From contig JAMWFC010000036.1 of assembly GCA_027475525.1 (NCBI GenBank), positions 248,001 to 312,000 of the forward strand: a DNA stretch of 64,000 nt, written 5' to 3'. The DNA is from Macrolepiota albuminosa. Its lineage: Eukaryota > Basidiomycota > Agaricomycetes > Agaricales > Agaricaceae. The first letter of the stretch is position 1. Each line of letters opens with the position of its first letter. Shown piece after piece: positions 47,435 through 58,869 of this stretch. The notes under the pieces were generated by a model. The model was not told where the DNA came from and searched no databases. It saw nothing but the letters and a program-made list of their open reading frames with translations. Both the position numbers and the translations under genes were made by a program.

Positions 47435-48347
47435 TTAATGTGTTGTGTGCAAAGTGCTTGATTTGAAATGAGCCATGACAGGCCTTAGAAGCTCTACATA
47501 TATGAGTGCTATAATTTTCAAAGACCTCCAATAACAAAGAAAGGCATCAGAAGTCCATCTACCCATCAATTTGACCACATCTGAGAGAACATCCTGCAAC
47601 AATAAATGTGTTGTGCCACCTATGCAAAAACAATGACCTGTAAGGTGCAAAAATTTTGCCTCAGTAAGAATGATGTTAAGCCTTTTAACCAAGCAATGCA
47701 CAGTCAAGCCAGTCATGGAACCCAACTTGTTTCTAAAGGAAGCTATTATATCTGACTCTAAGCATCTGTTTACTTATGCATGATTTTCCAAAGCAGCAAT
47801 AGGATTGTTGAATTTATGTTGACTAGTGACCACAACAGTCTCTCCTTTAACTCCACCTTTGTTTAGTTTTTGGCAGATGGAGTGTTTTTGTTTCTGTTGG
47901 AAAGAAAATTCTAAATTGTTTCCAAGTAGGAGTAATCTCTACATCAAAATCCTTCTCTATTTTTGAATAAAGTGCAGTACATACTATAGCCCAGATGCAA
48001 GCATCTTCAGGCAAGGAAAGGTCAAGTTGCTTTCCAAAAAGGTGAATCATCTCAAGGGATACTGGGGGTCTATTCTCCTGTATAGAGTCCAATGACTGCA
48101 AGTTCTCCATATCCTTCAGCATGTATTTCAACCAAGATGAGCCCATTCATGGCAAATCATTCTGAATATGCCATGTCTTGAGCACAGAAATCTTTCCTGA
48201 AGCAGTACCTCTTGCCTTAAAACCCACTATGGAGGCCACAAAGAAACACAGCAGATGTTCAGAAGTGTAAAAATTTGTCGATAAATAAATACCCTGAGAG
48301 TGACAAAGGTTGAAGAACTTCTTCATATAAGCATTGTATTGGTCCAA
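47435..48347 (-). pseudogene. Tyrosine recombinase of a YR (DIRS-like) retrotransposon, decayed
   Basis: Reading leftward: YNAYMKKFFNLCHSQGIYLS with FVASIVGFKARGTASGKISV (N-terminal core-binding part), SLPEDACIWAIVCTALYSKI, and the catalytic end LTGHCFCIGGTTHLLLQDVL followed by LMGRWTSDAFLCYWRSL. The HxxR box is HCFC here, so the essential Arg is lost (TGC at 47624-47626, likely from CGC). GRW and the Tyr before WRSL are present. Together with RNase H and reverse transcriptase pieces further right it forms the usual RT-RH-YR order. Stops and frameshifts are frequent. Confidence 0.7.
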
Positions 48348-48941
48348 CGTTGATTTTAATCATGCATGGTTGATTACAAAATTGACCTTGAGTTTATCAT
48401 TGTTTGAAAAAGGCATGTTTAGCAATAAAAGTAGCCCATGTGATGACATCTGAGGGTTGTAAGGTATTGCAAGTCTACTAAGATTCCTTGAAGAACCATA
48501 AAGGTTGAAATGTGTGCTTTGCAAATTGTTGTCAACAATTTTGCATCCATTATATTTTCTGCATTGAGCAAAAACAAAACTAAATTTCTTCAGCATTAAA
48601 GAAGAAGAATGATGATAAGAGAAGTTACAAGGTAGAATGTGCATGATAATGAAAGAGTTTACAATTAAAGAGATGTTTCCTGTCAGCTAGCCACATAGAA
48701 TGTGTCAAGGAGAAACATAACCATAACATATGTATTAAGAAGAACATGGCATACAAGATCAACTTTCTAGATCAAGAAGTGTTTACCATTACATCTACTG
48801 ATACAATGTACTGTTACATATAATGATATGGAAGCTTGTAATATACAGAAACTCAATATAGAAAACTCCTAAAACAGAAACATCCAATACACCAAAACAC
48901 TTAATAAAACAGTTTAAAAACATTCATGGAAGAAGTCTAGC
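48348..48941. other. Degenerate part of the YR element
   Basis: This lies between the recombinase and RNase H pieces. It should encode the linker, but only short frames such as 48360-48644 minus survive and none shows a motif. Confidence 0.35.
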
Positions 48942-49353
48942 TTAAACAGTTGTAACTTCTTTGTGTTGAATCACAAACTGGACATAATCCCTCAAATACA
49001 GGGCAATAGATAGAAAAAAGGGAAAAAGCCTTGATTTAGATAGAAAACATCCTCTGGAAGACCTGTCAGCTGGATTTATATCCAATGGCACCCACTCAAT
49101 TGTGAGCCAGATGCTATGAGCCTGAAAGAGTCTATGATATATCTCAATATAAAGTTTTTCTGCATGCTTCTTGAGTATCCTGCAGAATAATGTGGCAATT
49201 GGCAAAGCCTGCATTAACGAGGATCTTCACTGCAAGGTTGACAGCCACCATCTCAGCCCAACCAATATCTTTAACATCAGATTTCCACCCCAACTTCAGA
49301 GGCCAAGTGAGCCATTTGTTGTTCAAAACCAAGCCAATCTCCTATGAGATAGA
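48942..49353 (-). pseudogene. RNase H portion of the YR retrotransposon, split by an LTR element
   Basis: The pieces IGLVLNNKWLTWPLKLGWKS, DIGWAEMVAVNLAVKILVNA and WVPLDINPADRSSRG match the RNase H domain of DIRS-like elements. Its first residues (MDLFVDTS) are found on the far side of the inserted LTR element, just right of 53216. The element was interrupted within the first strand of RNase H. Confidence 0.7.
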
Positions 49354-49587
49354 TGTAACGAAGTTACAAGTGTTGTGAAAGCTTAAGTCACACAGTACAG
49401 AATCAGACCAGACCAGTCTATTGACTATGTAAGTGTAACAAAAATAAGCTGCTTAATAAGCAGCTGGTAAAAGTATTTATAGTAATGTAAATAATAATAT
49501 TATATTATATAATAAATATAATATAATACTACCTACTACTGTAAGTGCAAGCTATGTGGCCAGCGCCACATAGCAGACTACACTACA
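49354..49587 (-). repeat. 3' LTR of the deleted gypsy-type element
   Basis: 234 bp, the same length as the other LTR, with only a few transitions between them. It contains a TATTATATTATATAATAAAT tract near 49498. Confidence 0.85.
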
Positions 49588-49639
49588 CACCCCCCAATTA
49601 GACCAAACTACGGTCTCAAAGTACTCCAATGGTCAAGCT

Positions 49640-50055
49640 GTCAGTAAGTCAGGGACAGGGCAATCGGAGAGTCCTCAGGCTCCTGAAATGGATCGGCAGT
49701 CGCATCGTCCATGTCATAGTTGAGGAGTTTATCCTTGGGTGCGGGCTCATAGGAAGTGCCTGATGGCCCTGCTATGGGCAGTGAATTGTCATAGTCCCAG
49801 AGAGGGGACAGTGTAAGAGTGGGGTAGATGATTGGGGATCAGGAAGATCCCCATCATCGGATGGGTACTGGCATGTCCAGAGCTCGCAGGCATAAATGTC
49901 TTGCCCGATGAGGAGATACATCCCCTTTGTGAGTGCACTGTCATAAGCACAACGACTATCCTGCTGCTGGAGCATAAGGTGCTGTTGATTGCCAATGGTG
50001 GCCTCGTGCCACCCATCCCACTGAGCAATGGACTGGGGTGTCCCATAATGGTCAA
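49640..50055 (-). pseudogene. C-terminal end of gypsy pol
   Basis: The leftward frame reads IDHYGTPQSIAQWDGWHEAT, MLQQQDSRCAYDSALTKGMY, LLIGQDIYACELWTCQYPSD, then an acidic tail LLNYDMDDATADPFQEPEDS before a stop about 40 bp from the polypurine tract. Similar acidic tails end many fungal gypsy polyproteins. All catalytic pol domains are absent. Confidence 0.5.
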
Positions 50056-50720
50056 TGTAAGGGCGACCTCTAGAGGCTGTGGCTCAGTCACACAGCTGGC
50101 AGAGGGAGATCCAAAGTGTATTAGAATATATACTGACAATATCAAGGTAGCTACTCACCTGGCAGAGGGAGATCCAAAGAGAACAAGTCTGGGAATTCCC
50201 TATGCCAGGTTGGACGCTTCTGGTGCCTCTGAAGCATGGGAAACAACTGTACAGTACAACAAAACCTTAAAAACTCGAAAATTGACTAACCAAACAAGTG
50301 TGCAAACAAGGGAGGAAAACTCCGGACTTTAGAAGTCAGAAAGGCAAACTCTGGCTTATCTAAGCAGCCTGGAGCAGTGCTGAAGGGCCCACACTTGTCT
50401 GAGTGATAGCTAAAGAACCAGAGCACCTCAAAGATTGAGAATAGTACTAACAGATAGTGTTGAAAAAACACTTGTCTGAGTGATAGCTAAAGAACCAGAG
50501 CACCTCAAAGATTGAGAATAGTACTAACAGATAGTGTTGAAAAAATAGTAACAGCAAAATGAGAGAATGATAGAAGAAATAAGGAAGTGAATGAAAGGAG
50601 AGTGAAGGAATAAAGAGTGAAAGAAGAAAGGAATGAGGAGTCCATGATAGAAGAAATAAGGAAGTGAATGAAAGGAGAGTGAAGGAATAAAGAGTGAAAG
50701 AAGAAAGGAATGAGGAGTCC
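50056..50720. repeat. LTR-like repeat, copy 2, between pol tail and gag
   Basis: It is colinear with 43022-43540 but longer because of two tandem duplications. Its right edge meets the gag sequence at GTGTACACCAC, which is continuous in the gypsy copy at about 62020. No matching target duplication flanks it, so it may mark a recombination point rather than a clean insertion. Confidence 0.55.
50391..50546 (+). repeat. 78-bp tandem duplication (50391-50468 and 50469-50546)
   Basis: Period 78, one more than the others; identical copies. The paralogue near 43360-43440 has one copy. Confidence 0.8.
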
Positions 50721-50721
50721 C
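50568..50721 (+). repeat. 77-bp exact tandem duplication (50568-50644 and 50645-50721)
   Basis: Single copy in the paralogue near 43455-43540. It lies at the junction with gag. Confidence 0.85.
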
Positions 50722-52977
50722 AGTGTACACCACAAACTCCTTCACATCATTGACCTCTGGGGACAGTCCATCCTCACATATCAGATAGCGGTGCATGTCC
50801 ACTGGGATACCATCCAAGAATGTTTCAAGCATCGTATACCCATCCAGGTATACTGCCATATTCTGGGCATGGTCATTAAGGGTATCATAGAACCCTTGCA
50901 CTCCCAACTTCTTGGTGTACTTGGCAAACTGGAAGTCCTGCCTTGCATCCTGTAGCGTTGAAGGGTGTACAAATTGATTGTATAGTTCTGTGAGGACTCC
51001 TTTGAACATCCATTCATACTGGACCTGGTTGATGTGCAAGACAGCTCGTCAAAACCACTCCATGGCCTCTCTGGCCCAGAACTCAGGCAGAATAAAGATT
51101 TGTTCTCATTCCATATGGTCGTCTCCATATAAGCACATGGCGCGGTGGGTGCATACATCCATTGCCCAATCCTCCAAGTCGCTGAACTTGGATGTGCCTG
51201 CATAGGCGCAAATATGCCTACTGTCTGCTTTACACAGCTTTACCCTATCTGGTAACCATAAGGTTACCCTCAGGGAATCATTGACTAATCAATGCAGGCG
51301 ATCATGCATAGCTTCATGATGCATTCAAATGGCCTCCCGCTGACCTGGAGATCTAGTCGCTAAATCAGTGGCTTGGGGAAGTGACTTCCCTCATCCACTC
51401 TGCGGTGGATGTCCCGAGCCTCCTTGACTGTGGGCATAATTGCCCTTGTCTCAAGGAGTCAACCTAGGGCTGTCATCTCAGCAGTTACCTGGAGCATCAT
51501 GTCTAGTGGTGCCATCTCGATTGAGGAAGTCTCCTCAATCATGATTGTTGCACCGCCCTGGGTCTGGAGAAGCTTCATTCTCCTGGCCCTGCATTGTCAA
51601 TAGGCTTAGTGCCCTCAAATACAATGCCCTGATCATCAATAAGAGACTGTCTCTTAGTCCTGAGGTCACCATTGCGCATATGTTGATATGCGACTCTGTC
51701 GCTCAACGTTTCCACCATGGGCATGCATGACATCACAGATGCCTCACTCTCCACCTTGAGCATGGTACTATTGTGTCTATCCAGGCCTGACATATCTGTT
51801 CTAAGGTCTCAGTTACGCATGTGTGGGGGCTCCTTATGCCACCCTTGTCCTGCTGGAGTATAGAAAGTACTCACCAGTTTTACTTCGGGCACTTCCTGCA
51901 CCTGTGCTAGTGCCTCCACTAGCTTGATTCCAACATCTTGATTGCAATGTGCTGAGCATTCCTCGGAAGTGTGGCTCCAGGGAGTCGAGACCCCCAATTG
52001 CCTTGCGGCCTTCCACTGCAAGTACATTTGCAGTTCAATAGTGAGCACTCTCACCATCAAATTAGTATATTTTGTACTGAATACATTGGGCACTTTGCGC
52101 CCTTGTCGCCTAAGTGCTACTATATGTGCTGAAGCATAGCACTCAAGTCACGCTTGGGTCGTGTATTTCATCACCTCTGAGTATAAATCCCAGAACATCT
52201 GCAAGTGCATGGTATATGCAGTTTTCAACCACTGCTCCTCTGCTCCAGCATCATTGTTGCTTGATGACTCAATCACCTCCTCTGGGAGCTCTGCAACCTC
52301 CAGAACTTCCTCCACTGCTGGTGTGCACGGAAAGCAGTTTTCTGCGTGGCCTACTTCAGGACTTGCAGCCTCCTCTGGTACCTCCTCTATGTGGGCTTCT
52401 GCTATCCTGGAGGGCATTGAGCCCACTGTGGCCTGCCTGGTCCCACTACTCTAGCTTGGAGGAATAGTTTCCCCAGTCCGTACCAACGATTTGGTGTCTT
52501 CTGAGATGCTCTGGGCACCTGTTGACTGTCAGCCTTCATTAGGGGGCCCTTTTGAGGCTAGTTGGCTGGACTGTCGCAGTCCTCCTGGCAGCTGCGTAAC
52601 TGGAGGAGTTAATCCCTCTGGCATCTTGTCATGTGGCCATTGCTGACCATCCTGTTGTGAGCTCTCAGCTCTCCAGGCCTTGCTTTCATTCCCAGACAGG
52701 TCAGTGCTCCGACCTTGGTCTCGAGCCTTGGGTCTTGACTAACACACATTGGATGCTGGCACATCCTGAGTGTCTGCTGGGTCTCCCCATAGGTCGTGGG
52801 CATTCTGCCCGCCATCAGTGGAAACTGCAGGTATGGGATTACTTGTCGATCCCCTATTTGAAATTTGCATGGTGTGGCTGTGCAAGAAGCTCAAGAAGCT
52901 GATAGAGTTCTGTCAATGAACTCAGTGACTGACATCAGATGCTAGGCAATAGATCCTAGCTGTCGGATTCAAAAAAA
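50722..52977 (-). pseudogene. Gypsy Gag of the deleted LTR element
   Basis: Leftward pieces include MPNVFSTKYTNLMVRVLTIE, a long Gln/Gly/Pro-rich middle, VQYEWMFKGVLTELYNQFVH, SAKYTKKLGVQGFYDTLNDH-like text and VYLDGYTMLETFLDGIPVDM followed by HRYLICEDGLSPEVNDVKEF. This is the retrotransposon Gag core. It is strongly similar to 61985-64000 over its whole length, with stops and frameshifts. The zinc knuckle, present in the other copy, is lost at the deletion. Confidence 0.75.
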
Positions 52978-53211
52978 TGTAATGAAGTTACAAGTGTTGT
53001 GAAAGCTTAAGTTACACAGTACAGAATCAGACCAGACCGGTCTATTGACTATGTAGGTGTAACAAAAATAAGCTGCTTAATAAGCAGCTGGTAAAAGTAT
53101 TTATAGTAATGTAAATAATAATATTATATTATATAATAAATATAATATAATATCATCTACTACTGTAAGTGCAAGCTATGTGGCCAGCACCACATAGCAG
53201 ACTATGCTACA
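52978..53211 (-). repeat. 5' LTR of the deleted gypsy-type element
   Basis: It ends (minus strand) GTAACTTCATTACA and is followed by TTTTTTTGAATCCGAC, which would hold the primer-binding site. The tRNA could not be identified. Confidence 0.85.
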
Positions 53212-53216
53212 ATAGA

Positions 53217-53640
53217 AGTGTCAACAAACAAATCCATATTTATGGGTTTGGACAGTTATTTAATTTTGATTACACACCACTTATTGTCAAAAGTGCCTTT
53301 TCACCACTTGATTTTGTCTAATGTTGCTTTAGAAGGGTGATATCACAGGAAACAACTAGAATTAACAGGAAAGGAAGCCCAAAAGGCATATAAAGCTAGG
53401 AAATGTGAGCAACCTTGTGGTATGACATGACATGCATAATTAAGAGTACTGATCAAGGATTTGGTAGCCTTCAAAGATATAGAGGAAGATGTGCGCTATT
53501 CATCTAATTTTGCTTTGTATTTTTCATGCTTATTTGATGGCAATGCCACTGTCTTGTGAGCAAGGGACTATTTAAAGCCTATATATTTAAAGATGTTGGA
53601 GAAAGGGATGAATTTGTTAGGAGCTCATAGCTAACCTAGA
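53217..53640 (-). pseudogene. Reverse transcriptase C-terminus and RNase H start of the YR element
   Basis: Leftward reading gives KHEKYKAKLDEWRTSSSISL, KATKSLISTLNYACHVIPQG, ATLDKIKWWKGTFDNKW and KPINMDLFVDTS. That is the thumb/connection region of DIRS-like RT followed by the first strand of RNase H. It continues into 48942-49353 once the LTR insertion and one ATAGA are removed. The RT palm with its YxDD box was not found further right. Confidence 0.65.
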
Positions 53641-54708
53641 TGAGAAGCCGTGGACTATATGAGCAATTTGTTGTAAGAATAACAAACTGGTACTGTGTCT
53701 TGCATAGGGTAGCAGAAAAATATGAAATCATTGACTGTATTGCTACTACAAGGTTGGAACCAGCACCGACCTACTCATCAAATGGCAACTTACTTTCTTT
53801 CAAAACATTGAAGGAGGTGCTGAGCAGTCTCAGCTTTTCATTGGAAATCACAAAGGCTGATTCAGGGCCAGGTGGCTCTCTGGCAGTGCAACAACAGGCC
53901 TTATCTGTCAGCAGATTTAACAGAATATATTCTGATATTCCTGTCTCCAGAACTCTTTTGACTTTGTATAGAAAAACCTTATCTGCTGAGAAGAGCTGTC
54001 ATTCCATAATGGGATGCTGACCATGCATATTTCAATTGTAATGGGTTGTCTCAGTCTCAGTCTCTATCTCCAGAAACATACTCAGAGCTCTCTTGGGAGA
54101 GACAGGTAATGTTGTTGATAAAATTGGTGGTCTGAACAGCTGTATCAAGTCTCCTAGTTAAGATTTATCAAACAATAGCCTGTTTATCATGTAGAGTAAG
54201 ATTAGCAGAATAGCCTCTAGGATAATTTTCCTTGTCCATCTCCAATTCTCTACTAATCCTCTCAATAATAGACTTCTCTAGACTAGTTTGAGCTCCAATC
54301 TGACACAGAGAATATCTTTGAGCAAGAAGAAAATCAACAGTAGAGCATTGTGCAGGAGAAATAGGTTTTATAATAGTAGTTGAAGGTCAAGATATGGTTC
54401 AATCAGTTTGAAATACTTTCAAATATATCTAAATATGGTCACATGACTTTGTTTATATTTCCACATGCAACTTACTCTTTATTTCTGAGTAAAATAGGGG
54501 TAAATCTGAAAAATTAGAGATGCTCAAAAAACTATCTCAATAAGTGAATATTTTAAAATAGCCATCACAACCTAAATTTGTTTTATAGCTACAATGCCAT
54601 AGTACTTTACATAATATAATTAGAATTTTAGGTACTTCTCATTCTTCATGCCAATGTCATCTTTCAAAAAGTATGAAACATTGAAACAGTTTTTTGAGCC
54701 ACTGTATC
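53641..54708. other. No gene supported
   Basis: CpG-depleted. A 126-codon plus frame (53640-54020) lies antisense to where the rest of the YR element RT would be and shows no motif. Nothing else stands out. Confidence 0.4.
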
Positions 54709-55769
54709 TATATGTTTTAATGATAACTCAACATATTGGTTGGTTTATCAATTTAGTATATTGTAGTTCATCCCATCGGTGTTTGAGTAACACATCATAT
54801 TTTCTATAGAAATTTGTACAGAAATATTTTATTTTGACTCATGTGAATCCATAGATTGAGCAGACTGATGTACTTTCTGGACTATATTAATTGATATAAT
54901 TTTATCCATCAAAGTATTCTAGCCCAGAATAAGTAATAAGTATATAGAATGCTAGTACCAGTAGAACTAAGCAGCGGTAGAAATGCATTTTCAAGAGCAT
55001 ATAATAGCATTTTATAAGAGTGAGCTAGATGTAACATAGCCAGTATAATAAACCAACAAAAAGAAACAACAGACTGAAAGGCATAGAAAAGTAGAGAGCA
55101 TACCAGAGAAGAAGAGTTGAAGGCTTACATACATACTTTAATATATAAGAAATAAAATAGTAATATATAACATCAAATATATACATACCATAAGTTGTTT
55201 CAACATACCATAAAGTTGTATCTTTTATTTTAAAAACTGGTTTTTCTGTACAAAGTGGCATAACAACAATGAAATATATATATATGTATTTGCTATGTAC
55301 TCTCTGAACAGTTATTCAACTAAACTATTACATAATATAAAATCATGTTTATGAAATTGTTATTTAATTTTACTATTTATTTATTTTGTAATTTAATAAT
55401 TATTAAAAATTACAATAAATAAATATAATTAAACTAATTGTCACATCAAACACTTATATAATATACACTTACGTTAAAAAATCAGATAACATGGACAGTC
55501 ATAAAACTGGTCATGTGAACCTACAGTAAACATCATGTGTCTAAATTTATAATTACTAATTAATAAACTAATTTTAATATATGTAAATACATATTATGTC
55601 AGCATTTAGATGTATAATCATCTAGTCTTTTATTAGTTAAACAATAATAAAATAATTAATTAATTAATTAAAATATATAAGTAAACCAGTCATTCTACTG
55701 AATGCTTATATAATATGCACTTTTGTTCACTTAATAGATATATTGAAGATCGTCTTTACAGACTACTTA
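54709..55769. repeat. Decayed paralogue of 22126-23571 (giant-element segment)
   Basis: Colinear with the giant-element segment from TTTTAATGATAACTCAACAT to GATCGTCTTTACAGACTACT. Almost every CpG there is TpG or CpA here, for example TTTTGACTCGCGTGAATCCA against TTTTGACTCATGTGAATCCA. It lacks the 77-bp duplications. It implies an older copy of the same element family once stood here. Confidence 0.75.
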
Positions 55770-56413
55770 GTCTTTAGTTAGTTATAGTAAATAAAAATAA
55801 ATTATATTCAATATGTGCATGTTTAATATATATTATGTTAGCATTTGAGTGTATGACCACCAATGGTTTTTTATGATCATATGACTTTATATCATCCAAA
55901 TTCACATGAACTGTCCTGATTTTACAAGGGGTCATTGGAACAATGACCTATATTCTTAAATATACAGACTTGATTCAAACTAAACAACTTCTCATTGGTA
56001 ATATATAATTACGCCACTCTAATTTATAACACTATTGTTGCTTTACTACCTCTGCATACTCATATATCCAACATATCCAGACTGTCTTCTTCTACAATCA
56101 ACCTTCTATCAGTAATTAAACTATTATAGAACCACACTCTCAAGGACAAATCTACATATTGACACATAAAATGACTATTTGCAAAATATATGATACTTTT
56201 TAGGATATATCATCTGTCTCCCAATCTATAAACCAGCATATTGAAATATCTATTGATTGCAATATTAATTGATGCTACATCAAAAGACAGTATTGGTGCT
56301 ACATATACTGTTCTCATTATTCTAACTAATTCAGACATGCATGTTCTGTACCAAGATTTGGTAAGAAATTCCATATTTCTTAGGAAATGTTGTATTGATA
56401 GGTGTAAATTGTT
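55770..56413. other. AT-rich, no gene seen
   Basis: CpG-poor spacer between the decayed giant-element segment and the Helitron remnant. A continuation of either cannot be shown. Confidence 0.4.
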
Positions 56414-57322
56414 TTATATGGCAATTTGACATGAATTTGATGTAACAGCTCTTCTGTTAACTGTATAACTGTGTGGACAGTGCATGTATGATGTATATAT
56501 ATTTTGCCTGTATATAAGCAACTCTTTAATCACAGCATGAACATTCATTAGTTTATTATACAAAAAGTTTCTTGGACTGTGATTGTTCACATAATTTCTC
56601 AAATCCTCTCTTGCAGCCTCCAGTGTAATTTTACTTTTGTGTATTGATAAGAAGTTGCTTTTCATGCTTCACATGATTGAGATCCCAACCAATCGGAAAT
56701 TTATCAATTATAGTAACATGTCATCTTGCCACATATTGTATAATATAGTTATCACTGCATTATACATGCAACTGTTGGCATTTCATTGAGTTTCCACCAG
56801 TCTTCCACATCTGCCCATATTTAATTCCTGTTCATCGCTTATAATACTTTTCAAATTTTTCAATTTGAGTGAACTATTGTCATGGTTTTGATTTATTTTG
56901 CTGGGTATTAGTTGAGGATACACTATGGGCTGAGTGCCCTTAGCTGGAATAAATCTGCTTTTAGAAGACTGCAGTAGATTAATAGGTCTATCTTCACTAG
57001 CAAATTGCCATTTGATATCTAGAAATGATGCATTATTATAAGAGTCCTTGTCGCTTCAATGTAAGGCCATATGAAGGTTAGGAGATATGAAATCTTTTTG
57101 TTTGCATTATCTAAATAAATAAATTAGATCAGCTTGTCTAGGTGAATTGACAAAACTTTTAGAGAGCTGGTTCATATATCTGACTTTGATTATTTCATCA
57201 AGCAGTTCTAAGTCACAAAATTCCCTGTGCAATGCTCCACTCACTTTGCCTTGTATTTTATTTGCATTAAATTCTTGGATGATGAGCATCTCTAATACTG
57301 CAGTGTAGTAGGCTTGGTGCAA
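56414..57322 (-). pseudogene. Helitron-associated ORF pieces downstream of the helicase
   Basis: Two leftward open pieces (57107-57322 and 56414-56665) follow the helicase. The first reads ALHREFCDLELLDEIIKVRY then MNQLSKSFVNSPRQADLIYL, resembling a recurrent ORF segment next to Helitron helicases in mushroom genomes (impression only). The second (LEAAREDLRNYVNNHSPRNF) is unassigned. The two are separated by stops. Confidence 0.35.
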
Positions 57323-57441
57323 TTGACACTTGGTTAAGTCTAAGGTCTAGTCTTTTTTTGACTTGCATAATTTATCATTGCATAGTTTACCAATACTTCT
57401 ACTTGTGATCGAGACAGAGATATGCTGTTGTTGCTAGGAAG

Positions 57442-58764
57442 TCAAAATTTAAGATGCACACTTATATGTACAATCAGAATCACATTTTTGAGAAGTCTAT
57501 TGATTTTTACTTTTTGTGGAGAATTATTGAGTAGTACAAATAATGTATCCAGCATAATCTGTCTAGCCAAGCCTATATACAACAACAGCTTTCCTGTAAC
57601 TTGAACACTGCAAGATAACAGAGGTTGGTCCCACAACACACACTGTATAATTGAAGGAAATCTCATGGTTTCTTTAGAGTACATATAATTAGATGAATGG
57701 TTTTTTATTTCATTGCCATCTCTGGAAGACAGACTATTTTTGCTGTAGAAATGCACTAGTTTTTGATGGGTCTTACTTGCAAATTGAGTACTTTCTATAA
57801 TGTTAATAGGGTCTTTGTCCACATTTTGTATGGTGATTATAGAAATGTTTCTGAACTGTTTGTCAAATATAAATGGGCAATTATTAGAGATGGCCAATGA
57901 TCTGCTCCTGAGAAACTTCACATTTTCTTTGGTGTATGCTCTATATCTCATGTTTTTAAGCATGGTACACAAAGCTATGTCCTCTGTAGACTGAGTTTTC
58001 TGCCTCATTATTTTATACAATATGACAATGGTCATTACCTGATGCCATACAGCCTTGCCTATGGCAGACTTCTGATCCTTAAATATTTTGGTATTTAAAC
58101 CTATAGTTCTACTATATAACACTGATCCTTTATGCTCAGCGACAGGGAGTAACTGAGCAAAATCACTTGCAAATATCATGTTCATACTACTAAAAGGGAT
58201 ATCTAGTTTACTAGACAGCTGAGCCAGTCTTGCAGAAATCTTGTACAAGTCTTGACACAATAATATAGATATTTCGTCACAAAACATGTAATTAACATCT
58301 AGTAGATGAGTTTTAATTTGAGCGAGTTGTTTCTTTGATATACCAACTATGTTGTTAATGCTGAACATCAAATTATATGTTGAGCCACCTATAAGCAATG
58401 CAGCAGTGCCAGTAGGTGCAACTACAGCCAAACAATATGCCTCTTCTCTAGCTTTAAAATACTTAATGAGAGCTTGAAGCACCTGGGTTTTTCCAGTGCC
58501 CCCCATTCCTTTCATGTACAATTTAAATTGCTCAGGCATATACAACATTGTGTAATTAGCCACAATGCAGAACAGTCTCAGCTGTTCTTTGTGCAGCCTG
58601 TAGTTTGAAGATATAATAGCAATAGTAGGTTCCCATTTATTGTCTACATATATTTTCTGAAGATACTTCCAATCTACTACGTTGACATGTCCCAGTAGTT
58701 CAGGTACATAGCCTGGTAACTTACTACTACATGCAGGTATGCTGGAATTTTGGCTCTTCAGCAC
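57442..58764 (-). pseudogene. Pif1-like helicase domain of a Helitron RepHel protein
   Basis: This is the longest uninterrupted frame in the window (440 codons) and reads leftward. It has KLYMKGMGGTGKTQVLQALI (Walker A), AVVAPTGTAALLIGGSTYN (motif Ia), MFCDEISIL (DExx box) and MIFASDFAQLLPV (motif III). These are the SF1B/Pif1 signatures of RepHel helicases, which unwind DNA during rolling-circle transposition. C-terminal motifs V and VI are lost or shifted, since the end (about 57442-57600) no longer looks helicase-like. It follows the Rep-side fragment 58870-59690 on the same strand. Confidence 0.85.
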
Positions 58765-58869
58765 CTTATCCTGCTTTGCTGTAACAATAGCTTTTTAGTA
58801 CAATGAGTTATGTTTTTCATTCATAGGTTCAATAGTCTCAATTTGTGGAAACACTATTATAGGATTTCT

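Larger units (their letters stand above)
49354..53211 (-). mobile_element. Gypsy-type LTR element with gag but no pol core, inserted in the YR element
   Basis: Two 234-bp LTRs (49354-49587 and 52978-53211) start TGTAA and end CTACA. The 5-bp duplication ATAGA is perfect at 49349-49353 and 53212-53216. Transcription is leftward: gag at 52.9-50.7 kb, then the very C-terminal part of pol (50.05-49.65 kb), then a polypurine tract (AATTGGGGGGTG, 49588-49599). Protease, RT, RNase H and integrase are missing, so this is an internally deleted, non-autonomous derivative of the gypsy family at 59.8-64 kb. An LTR-like block (50056-50720) sits at the deletion point. Confidence 0.85.

Noticed and set aside
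53640..54020. 126-codon plus-strand open frame
   Set aside because: Antisense to the expected YR element reverse transcriptase region, CpG-depleted, no motif.
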